Below, in pieces: positions 12,314 through 24,859 of a DNA stretch of 64,000 nucleotides (positions are counted from its first letter, which is position 1; every line of letters begins with the position of its first letter). The notes under the pieces were generated by a model. The model did not search any database and was not told where the DNA came from. It saw only the letters and a program-made list of their open reading frames with translations. The stretch is from Garcia nutans (lineage: Eukaryota > Streptophyta > Magnoliopsida > Malpighiales > Euphorbiaceae). The position numbers and the translations under genes are program-made. The stretch lies in assembly GCA_947685225.1 (NCBI GenBank), contig CANTUV010000055.1:9249501-9313500 (forward strand). Reading direction: 5' to 3'.

Positions 12314-12430
12314 GAATACATAATTATACCCTTGTACTTGTAAGAAAGAACCTATTAGCACCCTGTACTTCTTAAATATCCTATCACACATCTGTACTCT
12401 TAAAAAATGGTATTAATAGCCACTTGGAGC
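12314..12430 (+). repeat. Left terminal inverted repeat of the 6-kb MULE
   Basis: Starts GAATACATAATTATACCC and ends CCACTTGGAGC. Compared by eye with the reverse complement of 18220-18337 it differs at about 18 or 19 of 118 positions (about 84% identity), including the shared runs CTTGTACTTGTA, CCTATCACA and TGGTATTAAT. Confidence 0.85.
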
Positions 12431-12701
12431 AACCAAAGATTGAGCGTGTAAGAAGCTTATATTATAAGTGCGTGAAAGGTTTTTTTTTCCCATTACTGGC
12501 AGCATATTTCTTCTTTCTCTTCAATCACTTCTCCTTTAATTTTCACTTCTACATCTTCTCTCACTTCTTCAACGACTAAAAAATTCTGTGCATAAAATAG
12601 GTAAAAATTCATTAATTTTGTTCAACTATTTTCTTCACTATTCTCTATTTGGAGTTATTTTCTGAACAATTTCTTTGTTTTCTTTGATTTGACACTCAGA
12701 A

Positions 12702-13070
12702 ATGGATAAGGAGTTAACGAATTTTGATTTTCCCTACTGCCACTATGATTTGAAATGTGTTTTGAAGCATGCTTGGATGCCGACGAATCCTGAGAAGAGG
12801 TTTTTTGGTTGCAAGTACTATAGGGTAGGTGTAAGATTTAAAATTTTTGTTTTTGTCAATTTGATTTTGTAAATCCTTATACGATTTTCAAGTTCTATAT
12901 ATATATAATTGGGTTTTGTTAATTTGCCACAGGAGAAATGTGTTTGTGACTACTTTTTGTGGTTTGATCCTGCTACACCTGAGCATTTGAAGCCTGTGAT
13001 TATGGGTTTGCTATGAAGGGTGAAAAAATTTGAGGAGCAAAGACAAAGAAGAATGAAGTATTGGGCAATT
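12702..13070 (+). pseudogene. Small GRF-type zinc-finger gene inside the MULE
   Basis: Two exons (12702-12824 and 12933-13016) join at GT/AG sites without a phase change and encode 68 residues. The protein starts MDKELTNFDFPYCHYDLKC, continues with NPEKRFFGC and ends CVCDYFLWFDP. The Cys/His spacing, the basic-FF-x-C core and the C-x-x-F-x-W-x-D tail match the zf-GRF family, which binds single-stranded DNA in nucleases and helicases and also occurs as small plant proteins. The reading frame stops at TGA 13014-13016 but continues in frame with a charged helix (RVKKFEEQRQRR), so that stop is probably a CGA-to-TGA change that cut off a coiled coil. It lies within the MULE's inverted repeats, opposite in strand to the transposase. 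It may be an accessory gene of this MULE family or a captured host gene. Confidence 0.7.
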
Positions 13071-13892
13071 AATTTTTTTTTTTTTGTGTTAGGGTTCACC
13101 TGCCTATTTCTTATCTAATTAGTTATAGAAAATATTGATCATAGATTCCTAATTGGTATTGTAGCAAATAGGGAAACAATTATTTTTAAGTTTAGGGATC
13201 TAACTTTTATATTTTTTGTTTAGCTCACAAATTGAAAGGTCGCTATGTAACAACTTAAAACCTTTGACAGAGTAATGAAATTTTCTTTTGGTAAGGATGA
13301 ATGTGTTTGATAATTTGTTGGTTTGATATGTAGGGGTGTTTAGTTTGATATTTGTTGTTGTTAGTATTGTTTAATGTAGTTTGGTGTTTCATTAATGTCA
13401 GCAACTATTGGGACAATTGAAAGTAGATGGTAGCAACTGCTTTCAATTTTCGTTGCTGCTGCAATTTTGTTTGAAATATTATTTTTGATTAAGTGCAAGT
13501 CATTTGGTTTTTGGTTTTAATAGGTTGGCATATTGAAATTTTGGTAATATACCTACTGGTTTGGGAAGGAAAATGCATACTGCAGGTAATTTAGCTGCTA
13601 TTAAAATGAGAATGCCTAATGTAATACAAGTATTATGTATTCTTTAATATTAACACAAACTAAAATTATACATGAAAATGTTTGTTCCATTCCAACAAAA
13701 GCACCTTGTCAATACATAACCTATTTTTCCACAACCTGATTTCATATAACAAATCTATCAAAGTGTGGAAACATTCAAGGCAATTCAAAATGTTGCAATT
13801 ATGACATTCCAAAATCTAATATTCTGAAATATAAAAAAATAACACAAGTACAACCCATTATCAGCTGACAAAATAAAAAGAGTAAGAGGTCT

Positions 13893-16800
13893 TCAAAGTC
13901 TACTGTCATGGGTAGCAGATTGTTGTATTTCTCTCATACTTTCTGCATGTTGTATTGTAATCCTTTGGGTGCCAGCTTCCTCCACCCTTAACTGCCTGGC
14001 AGTCACAACTGACTTCCCTTTTCATTTCAATCCATAAGGCTTGAAGCCTAAATAAACATTCTTCTCAGTAGCACTATTGATCCCCGTTGTTGCTTGAATC
14101 ACTGTGGCAGTGTTTCCACTATACATAGCATAAAAACAATAAACAAACAAAATTCATAAAATCACTCACACAAATTAAACACATATACACTCTCCAAACA
14201 AACGGTTGTAACATAATGCTTACACATTCAAGAATTTCACCCCTAAGCCCATCAATTCTTATTCCAAATCCATAGTTGTAGTCTCTTTGTCTCTTTCCAC
14301 CAATTTGAACAGTTGTAACTCCTCCTCTCCCTCTCCCTTTGCCTATTCCTCCACTTCTTTGAAATTAACACTAGCAACATTCACTAAACACAACATATTA
14401 AAATACTATAATCAGTACAAAATGATCAAAATAAGCTCACCCTTGAGCAATAATATATAGAAAATCTTTCACCATCATTTACATTTGTTGACATTCTTTG
14501 TGATTATAGATTTATAGATGTTTGTACAGGTGATTTACTTGTAGAAGACTGTGCAGGTGCTCTACCTAATGGAGTTTGTGAATGAACATAACCATCTGCT
14601 TGAGTTGTTGCATGTTGGAATAAATTTGGGGTTTCAAAGTTTGAACCAACATGTGGTTGATATGAACTTGGTTGAGCAGGCTAACAATGAAATTAAAGGC
14701 AATGTTAAAAGTCTAATTCATAAGATCATATGGAAAATTTAGATTAATTTGATACAGTTACCTGACTTACCCTTCGACAACTTTTCTTATTGTGTCCCTT
14801 TTCCCTGCACATTGAACATGGCATATTTCTCCCTTGCTTTGTAAAGGAGCCAACCTTCTTTACCTCATGCTTGTCTTTCTTTCTATTTTTCTTAGGTCTG
14901 GCAGGAATAGGCTTCATAAATGGAGGTTTAATTGGTGAATGCTTTAGTTCTCTCCACATCTTCATATTAGCAATTGGTTGAATGAAATGACAATATGCCT
15001 TAACATTTGTATCTTTTTTTTACTAGTGTGAGATGAAATCTTTAGGGTTGATTTGTCTATGGTTCATGGCACATATAGCGTGGGGGCAAGGTATTCCCTT
15101 AAATTTCCAGCTTCTACAAGTGCAAGTAAGCTTACTAATATCAGCAGTGTGACCATATTCTCCATCAACAATCTCAAAACCAGATTGGCCATTCCACTGA
15201 ACACTACATTGTATAGCATGTAACTTGTTTTCTTCAAGCTTCTTCATAGCTATTGAAGAAATATCATTAATCCAAGTATGCATAAAATCATTCATCTTAT
15301 TTGTCCTATCCGTCACCTTGTGCCTTATATCCTCAAGCATTGAGATAATAGACTTATGTCTAGCCCTTAATATCTATGAATTAAATGCTTCTGACATGTT
15401 ATTCTCCACGGCATCACATTTACTACCTGCCCTTATATATGCCCTGCACCAAGTCTCCTTATTATAGCAAAGCAAATCTTCAATAATTCCTCTCCCTAGC
15501 TGACTTAAAGCCTCGATTTTATCTTTCAAAAGAACCTCAAAACTATCTCTAGCACACCTCCAGAATGCCTTCCTTCTTTCTTCCCTCTCCATTTCTTGCT
15601 CCAATTAGACCAAACATGTCAGGCACACATCCTATGCTCCACTTTTGGCAGTAACTCTTGGATAACTGATATTAAACCCTTCATAAACATAAAAAAAAGT
15701 TGATATTTAATTCAAAAATAATGATAATAACTAAAGAAAATTTTGTATTCAATCCAAAACTTACCTTTTGCATATATGATATAAGAATAAGTCCTTCCCC
15801 TATACCAAGATTCAAGTCCTGAATCATTATCCTCAGGAACCATCTCCATGGTTGCTTTGTTTCCATATCCAACACAGCCCAAGCAATGGGAAATATCTAC
15901 TGATTTCCATCCTTGGACACAACAACAAGTCCTTACAAGCCCCTTTAAGAAAACAACCATCTATTCCAATCACATTTCTACAGCCTTCATCCCAACCTCT
16001 CTTCATTGCACTAAAGCATATATAGAACCTTTGAAAAAGTCTCTTACCAGCTTCAAACTTATCATCAATCTCAACCACACATGTGGACCCTGGATTAGTC
16101 TCCAATATTTTGTCCATATAGTCCTCTAGTATGGCATACCCAACCCTCCAATCACCCATGTATCTACTTAACACCTTAAACTTAGCTCTTTTACACACTG
16201 TCCTACCCACATAAACTTGCAACCCCTTCTTGCACAGCCCCTGAATCTCCCAAATTCAAATTCGAGGTTGTGAAATAAACCTATATTTGAAATGGTTGGC
16301 TATAAACTCAGAATTAAAGAGCCTATTTCTATTGGTCCTAAAATACTTATGCACTGGATGATATGCTTTCACTATAAAATCTTGAGTTTTTCCCTTAGTA
16401 CTTGTAAATAGTAACTAAGGACAACTCTCATGTAAACACCTAACCCTCACTCTATGTGGTTCATTTGGCCTAAGAATCAACTAGACCCCTCTTTTCATAC
16501 CATAGTAAGTGCTAGCTTTCCTAAACTATTTGACACTCTTAAAGACCACACCTAACTGAAAAAATGGAGTTTCAGATGTAGGATCATAATGTAGTCTTCT
16601 ACTCTTTCTCCTAATATGTATATCACTCTCATCAACTTTTAGATCACTCTTACAACCATCTGGATCTAAACTCCCATAAAATAGTTCATCTCCTCCAATA
16701 ATCCCTTCATACCATCATGTTTCCCTCTCTAAGTGCTCAAAACCAATATCATTACCAATCTCTCCAAGTAAAGCAGTGTTACTAGCCCTTTCTACCCTTG

Positions 16801-17690
16801 TTCTGCCCCTTCTTTGGTTTTTTGTTTTCTCCCTAGCAGTCCTAAGCTCATCATCATCATAACTACACTCCCTTAGCACATCTTCCTCACTATCAACATC
16901 ATCATCTTAAGAAAAAAAACCCTCACTGTCAGTTGAACTTTGTGAATCTAAACCCTTAACTTTATAATCTAAATCTTCAGAGTCACTGCCATTTACACTC
17001 TAATCTACCTCATGAGATCTATGAGGATCTCCATTCACAGCATCCTGTACATCACTCCTAACCTCAGCACTAATATTCTCCCTAAGAATTTATGCCTCTC
17101 CAGCAAACTCAACACCAAAACCCTTTCTAACTATTTATGGCTCTATCATAAACTCAGTAGCCAATTCCTCTCTAATTATTTTTGCATCTCTCTCAGTCTC
17201 AGTACCAAAGAAACTACCTCTCTTAAATGGAGGTTCTACTGAAGCATTTAAGTTACTAATCCCTTTATTAGTGGTTGCCCTAATTTATCTAGTAGGTGTA
17301 TTTAAAATGGACTCCACCTCATTCATACCACTCATACTACCTACGGTAAAAGCAGTATGACTAGGCTCATTTACCCCACATGCTAGCTTGGTTTTTAGAG
17401 AGCGGAGTTCTGGTTGAGATATCACATGGGCCACATATACATTAATCTCATCACCATTTTTCCAACTCTTAGATATTTCCAACAACACTTTATCACTTAA
17501 CATTATGAAATCTATACCATTTGGTGCCTTACAGTATAAAGAGTTCACAACGTCATAGCCATAACCCCTTATGTAATCACCAAGTTCAAACACAAACATT
17601 TTATAAACATCAATTTCATCCATGCTAATTGTTCCACCTACATAACTGCATTCTCCACTCTTACACACAAACCATCCCTATGGTGCCAAA
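13893..17690 (-). pseudogene. MuDR-type MULE transposase (degenerate)
   Basis: Read right to left. An N-terminal domain lies at about 17668-17285 (VFELGDYIRGYGYDVVNSLY). An acidic stretch follows, then a MuDR N-terminal domain near 16560-16230. The DDE core is at about 16222-15690, with NVIGIDGCFLKG, DGNQ-IFPIAWAV-DMETK and DLNLGIGEGL. After a small intron (donor AAG|GTAAG near 15766, acceptor near 15691) come GLISVIQELLPKVEH-RMC and a SWIM finger CTCRSWKFKGIPCPH (about 15090). A CCHC knuckle CSMCREKGHNKKSC (about 14790) and a Gly/Arg tail end at 13893. The gene is dead: in-frame stops near 16911, 16529, 16485, 16414, 15889 and 15630, and a frameshift near 15925. Family role: cut-and-paste transposition by binding the terminal inverted repeats. 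Confidence 0.85.
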
Positions 17691-18219
17691 TGACCTTAAG
17701 TCATGTATTGTCCATGTATAACACAAGCCCATTTGGTCCTCTGTGGTCCAATAGAACAACCTAACCCAAAAGTAACCAACAATTGTAATTCCTACACTAT
17801 ATAACTGAGATTTTAATCTTTCCAGACATTAACCCCTAACTTCCTAACTTAATAACCAAAACACCATTAACATTCAAAATACCTAAAAAAATCATAGACA
17901 TCATTCCAAGAAATCACCAACCTGTTATCTTCAAGAAGAGTTATCAACATAACTCACGCTAACCATTATCTACACAATCGCTCATAAACTGCAATAAATC
18001 AAGAAATTTTCATGGTTCGATTATCATGCAACTAAAAGGAAATGATTTTTGGAGAAAAATTTAGGGTTTGACATATTTGATTTTTGGAGAAAAAGTAAAA
18101 GGAGCAAAGTTTGAGTTTCTAGAGAATAAGAAATTAGGTGAGAGCCGATATTGGTTTCTGCAGAAAAGGGGGTTCAATGCGCTTGTAATTCACACCGCAT
18201 GTTAAGCAGAGAAATAGCT

Positions 18220-18337
18220 GCTCTGGGTGGCCATTAATACCATTTTTTTAAGAGTATAGGTATGTGATAGGACATCTAATAAGTACATGGTGTTGATAGA
18301 TTCTTTCATACAAGTACAAGAGTGTAATTATGTATTT
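18220..18337 (-). repeat. Right terminal inverted repeat of the 6-kb MULE
   Basis: Reverse complement of the left terminus. On the plus strand it runs from GCTCTGGGTGGCC to ATTATGTATTT. Both terminal repeats appear more similar to each other than the coding part is to an intact transposase reading frame, which is usual for transposase-binding ends. Confidence 0.85.
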
Positions 18338-18650
18338 AACCTTTATTGTACTTTGATAATGGACATCTATTGTCTTAGAGCGACAGGTGGAAGGATATTA
18401 TATATAATCAAACACTTATAGAATTAGTGACTAATTAAAATGTAATATGTCAACTCTTGATAATAAGTTTATATTGTATATTGTCATTAATTATAAATGG
18501 CTAAACTAAAACCTGGATTTGATAATTGAATGAAGGAGAAGAGAGTTTCTTACGTTATTTATTGTTTGATTATAATTGGCATAGTAATAGGTAATTTTTT
18601 TGGATTTAACAGTTTACCATATTATAGGATTGACCTGAAGATATAATAGT
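18338..18650. other. Short intergenic spacer
   Basis: AT-rich sequence with no recognisable gene or element. Confidence 0.6.
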
Positions 18651-18654
18651 AAAA

Positions 18655-19565
18655 GTAGATGTCAACACCAAATGGTTAACCAATCGAAGTTTTAATTAAC
18701 TAGCCAAAAAAATTGGTATGGTTAGCTGACCATATTAATCTACAATCAGTTTAGTTAGAAAACTTGGGGATTCAGTTTTTTATTCAATTAATGGTCAATC
18801 AGTTTTGATCGACCGGTTAACCGTTAATCGAAAAAAAATCCATTTTAGTTCAAAGTAATATATTTAATTTAAAATTTTATTTCATAGCTCTATGTTTTGA
18901 GTTTTAGTTATTGAAGAATCTAGTATTTGTTTTTATTGGACTAAAGTATTTAATAATGATAAAATTAATGAGACCCAGAGTTTGAAAACTTTCATTATAT
19001 ATTCTTCTATTTGCAAATATTAATTTCATAGTTTATAAAAAAATTTAAAGGGTTGGTTTTCAATGATGGTAGAGTTAGTAGTGGGAATATGTGTCGTATT
19101 TTGGTGTTTGAGAGAGAAAAGTCAAAATAGAGCTTCTGATTCTACTGTATGTGTATGTATACAGACGTGTATTGGGAATTGAATTTTAATTAGCAAATTT
19201 ACAGATTAAAAAAAAACTTAATAGTAACTTTGTCATATAGTAGGTGTCTTTGAAATTTTAATTAAAAAAAATTGTAAGAAACGACGTTGGAAAGTTGGAG
19301 ATTTTATCAAATTTCAGTGTTTGGACTAATTTAATTTTAATTTTATGTGCACTAATTTCAATTTGGATGGTGTTTGTCTGTTAGAATGGAAAGAGTATCA
19401 GTGTTAGTTGATCAAATTTAGAATTAACTGAACCTATGGAATTAAATAAGTTAATTAATTGAACTGACCAAAACTTAAAATCAATTGGTTCGGTGAGTAA
19501 AAACATATTTGGTAGTTTTTAGTTAATTATTGGCTTGGATGGTTAATTATAGTGATATTCTTAAA
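18655..19565. mobile_element. Possible non-autonomous hAT-like element
   Basis: Both ends carry clusters of GGTTAACC / CCAATTGGTT-like subterminal motifs (18672-18840 and 19400-19550). The ends GATGTCAACACC (left) and GTGATATTC (right, reverse complement GAATATCAC) are loosely inverted. No ORF was seen. The termini are weak and no clean target duplication was found, so this is a tentative call. Confidence 0.3.
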
Positions 19566-20345
19566 ATTTATATTTTAAAATCTCAAAATTTGAGTCAAAG
19601 ATTTTATGAAATATTATATTTTATGGATTCCAAACTGAGTGAGTTCTTGATTTTAGTTGAATGTGATCGATTGTGTATATTTACTTAGAAGGGTGTTCCT
19701 ATTCCTTTTTCATTCATTTTAAAATTTATTTTTCCTAAGCCTAAAACATGTTTAAAAAAACTTTTGGGGTAAAATTGAATCTTACTAAGTAAGGGCAAAC
19801 ATGATATAGGCATTGTTTATTAAGCTAAATTTTTATGCCCATCATATTTAAACATTGTCTTTAGTTTATCCTCTTTGAGCCAAACTGAATATTTTTAACT
19901 TACTATTTTTTAGTTTAAAGTAATCCTAATAACTACCTTATTGAGGTTGATTGTTTTTTAAAATATTTTCTTACTGTCAAAATATGTATTGAAGCTTAAT
20001 TTAAGCTAGATAGTAAACTAAAAATACCATAGCTCCTGCAAATAAAACTCCAAAATTAAGTTTGAGTTTGGAGGAAAACATAAATATTAAAAAAATGAGG
20101 AGATAATGAAATAAGTACAGTTATGAAACTTAATTTAGAATTGAATTTTAAAATTTTGATTGTTTAAATTTTTTATATATCAAATCTTGAGAATTGATAT
20201 GCCTGTTGTGAAGAATATTATTCTTGTTGCTTAAGGACAAGTAGCGAATTAAGTTTAGGGAAGTAGATAAAATCATATTTTGTACATTAATATTTTGTTA
20301 TTATAATTGGATTTCTAAACCTATCAATTGAATTTGATGTGTTTT
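19566..20345. other. Unassigned AT-rich DNA
   Basis: No ORF, repeat or element terminus was recognised in this stretch. Confidence 0.5.
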
Positions 20346-20349
20346 CTTT

Positions 20350-21795
20350 GTTGAATTTAGAATAATTATTTATTTGAAGTGTGATTTACACAATTTGACC
20401 AAGAATGGATGGAGAATCAAGCCAAAACAGAAGGGAATTCAACTCTATGGTCGTGAGAACAAAAGTCAACGCCTCTAGACTTCATCTCGGGTTTGTCCAA
20501 AAAATGGGGAAGAGAAAGTGAAGAATCCAAAAGCCAATTCAAGTCCATGGTCGTGGCATTTAAAAGCCACGCTTGTGGAGTCTATTCTGCTTCTATTTGA
20601 AAGAGAACTTGCTGTTAAGGTGCAATTAAGCACGATCGCAGCTTTTACCTGAAAGAGAACTTCAAGAGGCAATTAAAGTGCAATTATGCATGATCGTGGG
20701 ATCCAAATAAAGAAATAAGTCCCCAAATCTACAAACTCAATTTGGGGATCATAAGGCAGCTACAAACTCAATTTTTATGGAACTTCTATTATAATTTGAA
20801 TTCCTAATCAAGTAACAAGTCCCCAAATCTGCCCTAAATGCTTTCCTAATTAGATTAGAAGACCTCCAAGCCTTTATATAAAGTAAATCCTCCTCTATAT
20901 AAAGCAAATCCTCCTTCTGTTACGAATTATCTAATATATTCATAAGAGTTTGAAGATTTTCTTTGAAGAGAGAAAATGAGGCTATTTGAGCAGATTCAAG
21001 ATCCAAAAAGAGTTTCATTCAATCCAAATGAGTATTTCAAGTTTGATTTTTCTTATTTATTTAGATTTAATGTTTTCAATCTTCTACTTTAATTTCTTTT
21101 TAAGTTATCTTTCAATCATGAGTAACTAAACCCTAAATTAGAGTTAGAAAATTTAATTGGATATTTTATGGTGAACTTCATGTTTATTTGATTTAATTTT
21201 GTTTTTTTTTTATTATTTTGTTATCTTTTATATTTAATGCTACTAATTATCTAGCTAATAATTATTTAATTTAAATTATTATATGATTAAGCGAGAGTGA
21301 AAGCACAATACTAGTCTAAAGAGATAGCAATGTTAAGTAGTTTTTACTTAGAGATAAGAAACTCTTAGGAGGTTAATCTTCACAAAACTTAAAAGAATTA
21401 AACTAATTCTTATGATTACAAGAGTAGACTTAGGATTAATATCAATATTAGTTTTAGATATTGAGAGAGATTAGAACTTAATTTAGAAAGATTCAACCAA
21501 TAATTAAGATGTAAATAAAATTGGATTAATACTTTAGAAAAATCGTAAAATAACTAATTGAAGAAGTCTAACCCTTACCTTAAATTATCAGAGTTAAATG
21601 TAATTTTATTTAGTTTAATGCAATTTAATTTTAGTTAAAATTAAAAATCAATATTATTTTTCAAATAATAAATAATTTAGTAGTTTGAAATTTAGGATTT
21701 ACCTTCTTTGTTGAAATAATACCCATTCACTCTATATTATTTTATTATGATATTGTGTACTTACAATTAAGTTAGATAAAGCACAACATCCTCAA
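20350..21795 (+). mobile_element. Solo-LTR-like block of an Athila/Tat-type gypsy element (tentative)
   Basis: The block has an LTR-like order. A repeat-rich upstream part contains CATGGTCGTGGC / CACGATCG motifs (20440-20700). A doubled TATA region follows (CTTTATATAAAG, 20874-20905), then a leader and a 3' part ending TGTACTTACAATTAAG...GCACAACA (about 21795). That ending resembles the last bases of the Athila-like LTR at 58250-59567 (...GTATACTTGCGAGTG...GCGCAACA). No primer-binding site or coding region follows, which fits a solo LTR. Start and target duplication could not be fixed. Confidence 0.35.
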
Positions 21796-21819
21796 ACTTC
21801 CCTTTACGGTTTACTTAAA

Positions 21820-22115
21820 TTTCTCAAGGATTATTGACAGCAAATTGAAAATTATAAATTCAAATTAATGAAACTTCAATGTGCCTTAATAATAAATTGG
21901 TGGATAAATGTGAAATTATGAAGGATAAAAAACAATTAAATTCTTGAGGACCTTAATGGCAGACTGGTAGACAAATGTAATATCACAGAGCAAGATAAAC
22001 AGGTAAACTCCTGAGGACTTTAATGGCAAACTGGTGAGCAAATGTGTAATTATAAGAAAGTAAATAATTAAACTTCTAGGGACTCTAGTAAAAAACTAGT
22101 GGACAAATGTGCAAA
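21820..22115. repeat. Short tandem array, about 62-70 bp units
   Basis: Four to five imperfect copies of a unit containing CTTGAGGACCTTAATGGCA-ACTGGT-ACAAATGT occur at about 21825, 21880, 21943, 22013 and 22075. The array sits at the downstream edge of the minus-strand Tat-type relic, where Tat elements often carry tandem repeats. Function unknown. Confidence 0.6.
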
Positions 22116-22574
22116 GATACGAACAAAACTAACAAGGTGAATTGGCTAAACAAACAAGGAATTTTTCTTGAAATCAACTAAGCAATTAAAATAAAAAGAC
22201 AATTGTGTCCTCAATTATTGTTGTTTCACATCGTGATGCCCTAGTTCTTCTTAAACTTTATTGCTTTCTTTGAATCACATTTTTTCCTCTGATGAGTGAC
22301 AGGTGGGTTAGCTTCTTCAATTTTCTTCCTCAACTTTGTTTTCCCCATAATCCATGTCTTTAGCTTCTTCCTCTTGACATTTACTGTGTGGGTTAGTTTC
22401 CTCAGATGTGTGTTTTAGTTGATGGGCTTCAACTATTGATTTTTAGTTGGGCCCATTATTTTTCTTAGTGCAAACAATGTTAAGTAGATATTATATGTAT
22501 TTTTTATATGTTGTGTGTATATTGTATATATATTTATATATTTTATGTGTATATTGTGAATATGAAAAAATAAT

Positions 22575-23400
22575 CTGCTCATATAATTAATCTGCCATAG
22601 AAACCTTTGGAGTTCCTTCTTGTTCTTAGATGGCTGAGCTTATAGTATGGCTTTAGCTTTATTTCTGTCGGCCTCCACTTCTCTTTAATGCACTAAGAAT
22701 CCTGAAAAATTCCCAGTTTCCATTCCGACGACACATTTCAAAGGATTCAACTCTAGCTTGTGCAATCTCATTCACTCAAAGCTTTTCCTCAAATGGCCTA
22801 TGTGATCGTTAGTTGTTTCTTATTTGACCATAATGTCATTATTGTACACCTCACTTGCCGATCCTATAATGAAATATAGGGTTAATTGCCATTTGGTAAC
22901 TGGCATTGGCGTTCTTCATACCGAACGACATGACCAACCATTCAATGTCCCAATGGCCCTAGGACATCTAAAGGCAGTCTTTGAGACATTCTCTTCAGCA
23001 ATTAAGATCTAGTTATAACTAGAGAAACCATCCATAAAGGAAATGAGTTCATTCTTGGCTGTGGAATCAATCATAGTTTATTATTGGGCATCACGCATAC
23101 ATCCTTTGGTGTTGCTGCATATGAGTCTTGAAGTCTACACATACTCATAATGTCCTATTCTTCTTAACTACGGGGACAATATTAGATAACCATTTTGTAT
23201 ATCTGGTCATTTTGACGAATATGGCTTTTAAAAGTTTTTCTATCTCCTCCTTTACCTTGAACTCCACCTCCTTAGACATCCTTCTCAGTGGTTGCTGGTA
23301 AGGTTGCTAGCTAGGCTTGATGGGCATATGTTCCACAAGCTTCATATCTAACCTAGACATCTCTTCATAACTGCAAGCAAAGCAATCTTTGTACTCCTTG
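22575..23400 (-). pseudogene. Tat/Ogre-type Ty3/gypsy reverse transcriptase (decayed)
   Basis: On the minus strand the RT is readable only by switching frames. YKDCFA-SYEEM and LVEHMPIKP (about 23390-23310) are followed by WLSNIVPVVKKN (about 23200-23160) and CVDF, FLYGWF and IEWLVMSFGMKNANASYQMA (about 22940-22880). Then come a worn catalytic motif NNDIMVK for the usual YVDDMVVKS (about 22840), HIGHLRKSFE, LNPLKC and NKKELQRFLWQINYMSRL (about 22600). The order and wording are those of the Tat lineage. Many stops and frameshifts show an old insertion. RNase H and integrase are not recognisable further left, so the element is truncated near 22570. Confidence 0.75.
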
Positions 23401-23942
23401 AGAAGAGTCACCGATTATTTCCTAAGTTCACCTTTAAGGAGAGAACTGATATAAGTTATCCTAGGCTTCTCCTTGGTGCTAAGGTTTACTTCTTCCAGGG
23501 ATCATGTACTCCATGCTTAATGTCTTTGAATTTCTAAGGCGCCGGCTCTAGTTTTTCCAACTAGAGTTCATCTCGTTCTTCTTCATCAGGGTCTTCCTTG
23601 AAAATCACCTCTACACCATCTATCTCTCATTTCTCTAGCTCATCATATAGTTGCTTCACATGATATCTCTATATAGCTATTTCAACTGCCACTTCATCCT
23701 CTAAGGATCTACTGGTCATTTGCTTCTTCAATGATTAGATAACCCATAAGTTTGATTGACACAATTGCAATGGATTTCAAAATTGACTTAGACTATTCTC
23801 TGACATACTCCTTTTCTTGGGACACCATGTAGACATGCTTTGGCTCCCCATTTCTCTTGTGGCTATAAAATTTTATTGGTCACAAGCCATCATAGTATCA
23901 TGCCTCAAAGTTGTTTAACTGGGCCAGAAAAAGGCTTATTTT

Positions 23943-24305
23943 CTACCCATGTGATCTCCACCTTGGTCCCCTGGCAACATTACAAAAACTAATGCAGGAA
24001 GAATGGAACATAACAATTCTCGTGTATTCAGCCCCTTCCAAGTAATGCGTATAGTTAGCTAAGGAATTTACCATGAAAAATGCAGCCATAGTAGTAAAAG
24101 CAGATATTGTCATGTCAGTGGCGACAAGGTCCTCCTCAGACTTCCCTAAGGAATTCATTATTCTAAATGGCATGGTATTAACTGTCGATGTATTATCCAC
24201 CAAAACTCTGAAGACGGGCCTTCCATTTAGATTCACCTTCACATATGAAGGTTGTAAATGCTTTGTCATCTCAGCCGATGTCTTCTTCGGAATTACTTTG
24301 CTCAC
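23943..24305 (-). pseudogene. Tat-type gypsy aspartic protease region
   Basis: The minus frame carries LQPSYVKVNLNGRPVFRVLV then DNTSTVNTMPFRIM and LGKSEEDLVATDM. This matches the Tat-lineage protease, where the usual active-site triplet follows LVDGGA. Here the aspartate is kept but the next residues are NTS, so the active site is altered. The segment lies between the gag relic (right) and the RT relic (left) on the same strand, as expected for gag-PR-RT order. A frameshift ends it at about 23960. Confidence 0.7.
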
Positions 24306-24859
24306 TTTTTAGGCCTTGTAGTTTGGGTAGTAACCCCAAAATATGGGGTATCCTCATTTGTTTCTCTATAAATTTCCCTCAAGTCCCCTTAATTTCAATC
24401 AAATCATTCTTAAGGCCTTTCATGAAACCCTTTTTAATTACTATAGAGTCTGTTGTGTCATCTCAGATTCTTCCATAACATCCTCGGTAGCTTGTCCTCA
24501 ATAGCTTTTATTTGAAATTTTGCCTTTGTTTTGATGCTTGTCCTCAATCTCTTTATGGTGTCTTTCAATTACTTTTTGTCTCAGCAATCTTCTCTTTTGT
24601 GTTATGATTAATGGCTAAAGACACTTATTATGGTGAACCTTGTGCCATTTGTCCCCTGATGCCACTCGTAGTGGGACTATAAATCTAGTTTTCTAAGGTG
24701 CAATCACCTTTTGTTGCTAAGAAAGTTAACTTTTCGGTTCCCATATAGTCTTAATATCAAATTGTAGCAAATACTCTTTAGGATCCAAATCTATCATAAC
24801 TTCATTGGCGGCTTTGCAAGTGGTTTTTCTTTCATCTTTGTCGTTGAGGAAAGATTGAA

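Larger units (their letters stand above)
12314..18337. mobile_element. 6-kb TIR-type MULE with transposase and GRF zinc-finger genes
   Basis: Inverted repeats of 117-118 bp bound the element (12314-12430 and 18220-18337). They enclose a MuDR-type transposase gene on the minus strand and a small GRF zinc-finger gene on the plus strand, the two divided by a T-rich non-coding stretch (about 13080-13890). The flanks read TATTTTGTA (left, about 12301-12309) and TTTATTGTA (right, about 18342-18350), a 7-of-9 match that could be a decayed 9-bp target duplication. The transposase has several stops and a frameshift, so the element is not autonomous now. Confidence 0.85.

Noticed and set aside
24073..24478. 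Plus-strand ORFs of about 78 residues
   Set aside because: Complement of the Tat protease relic.
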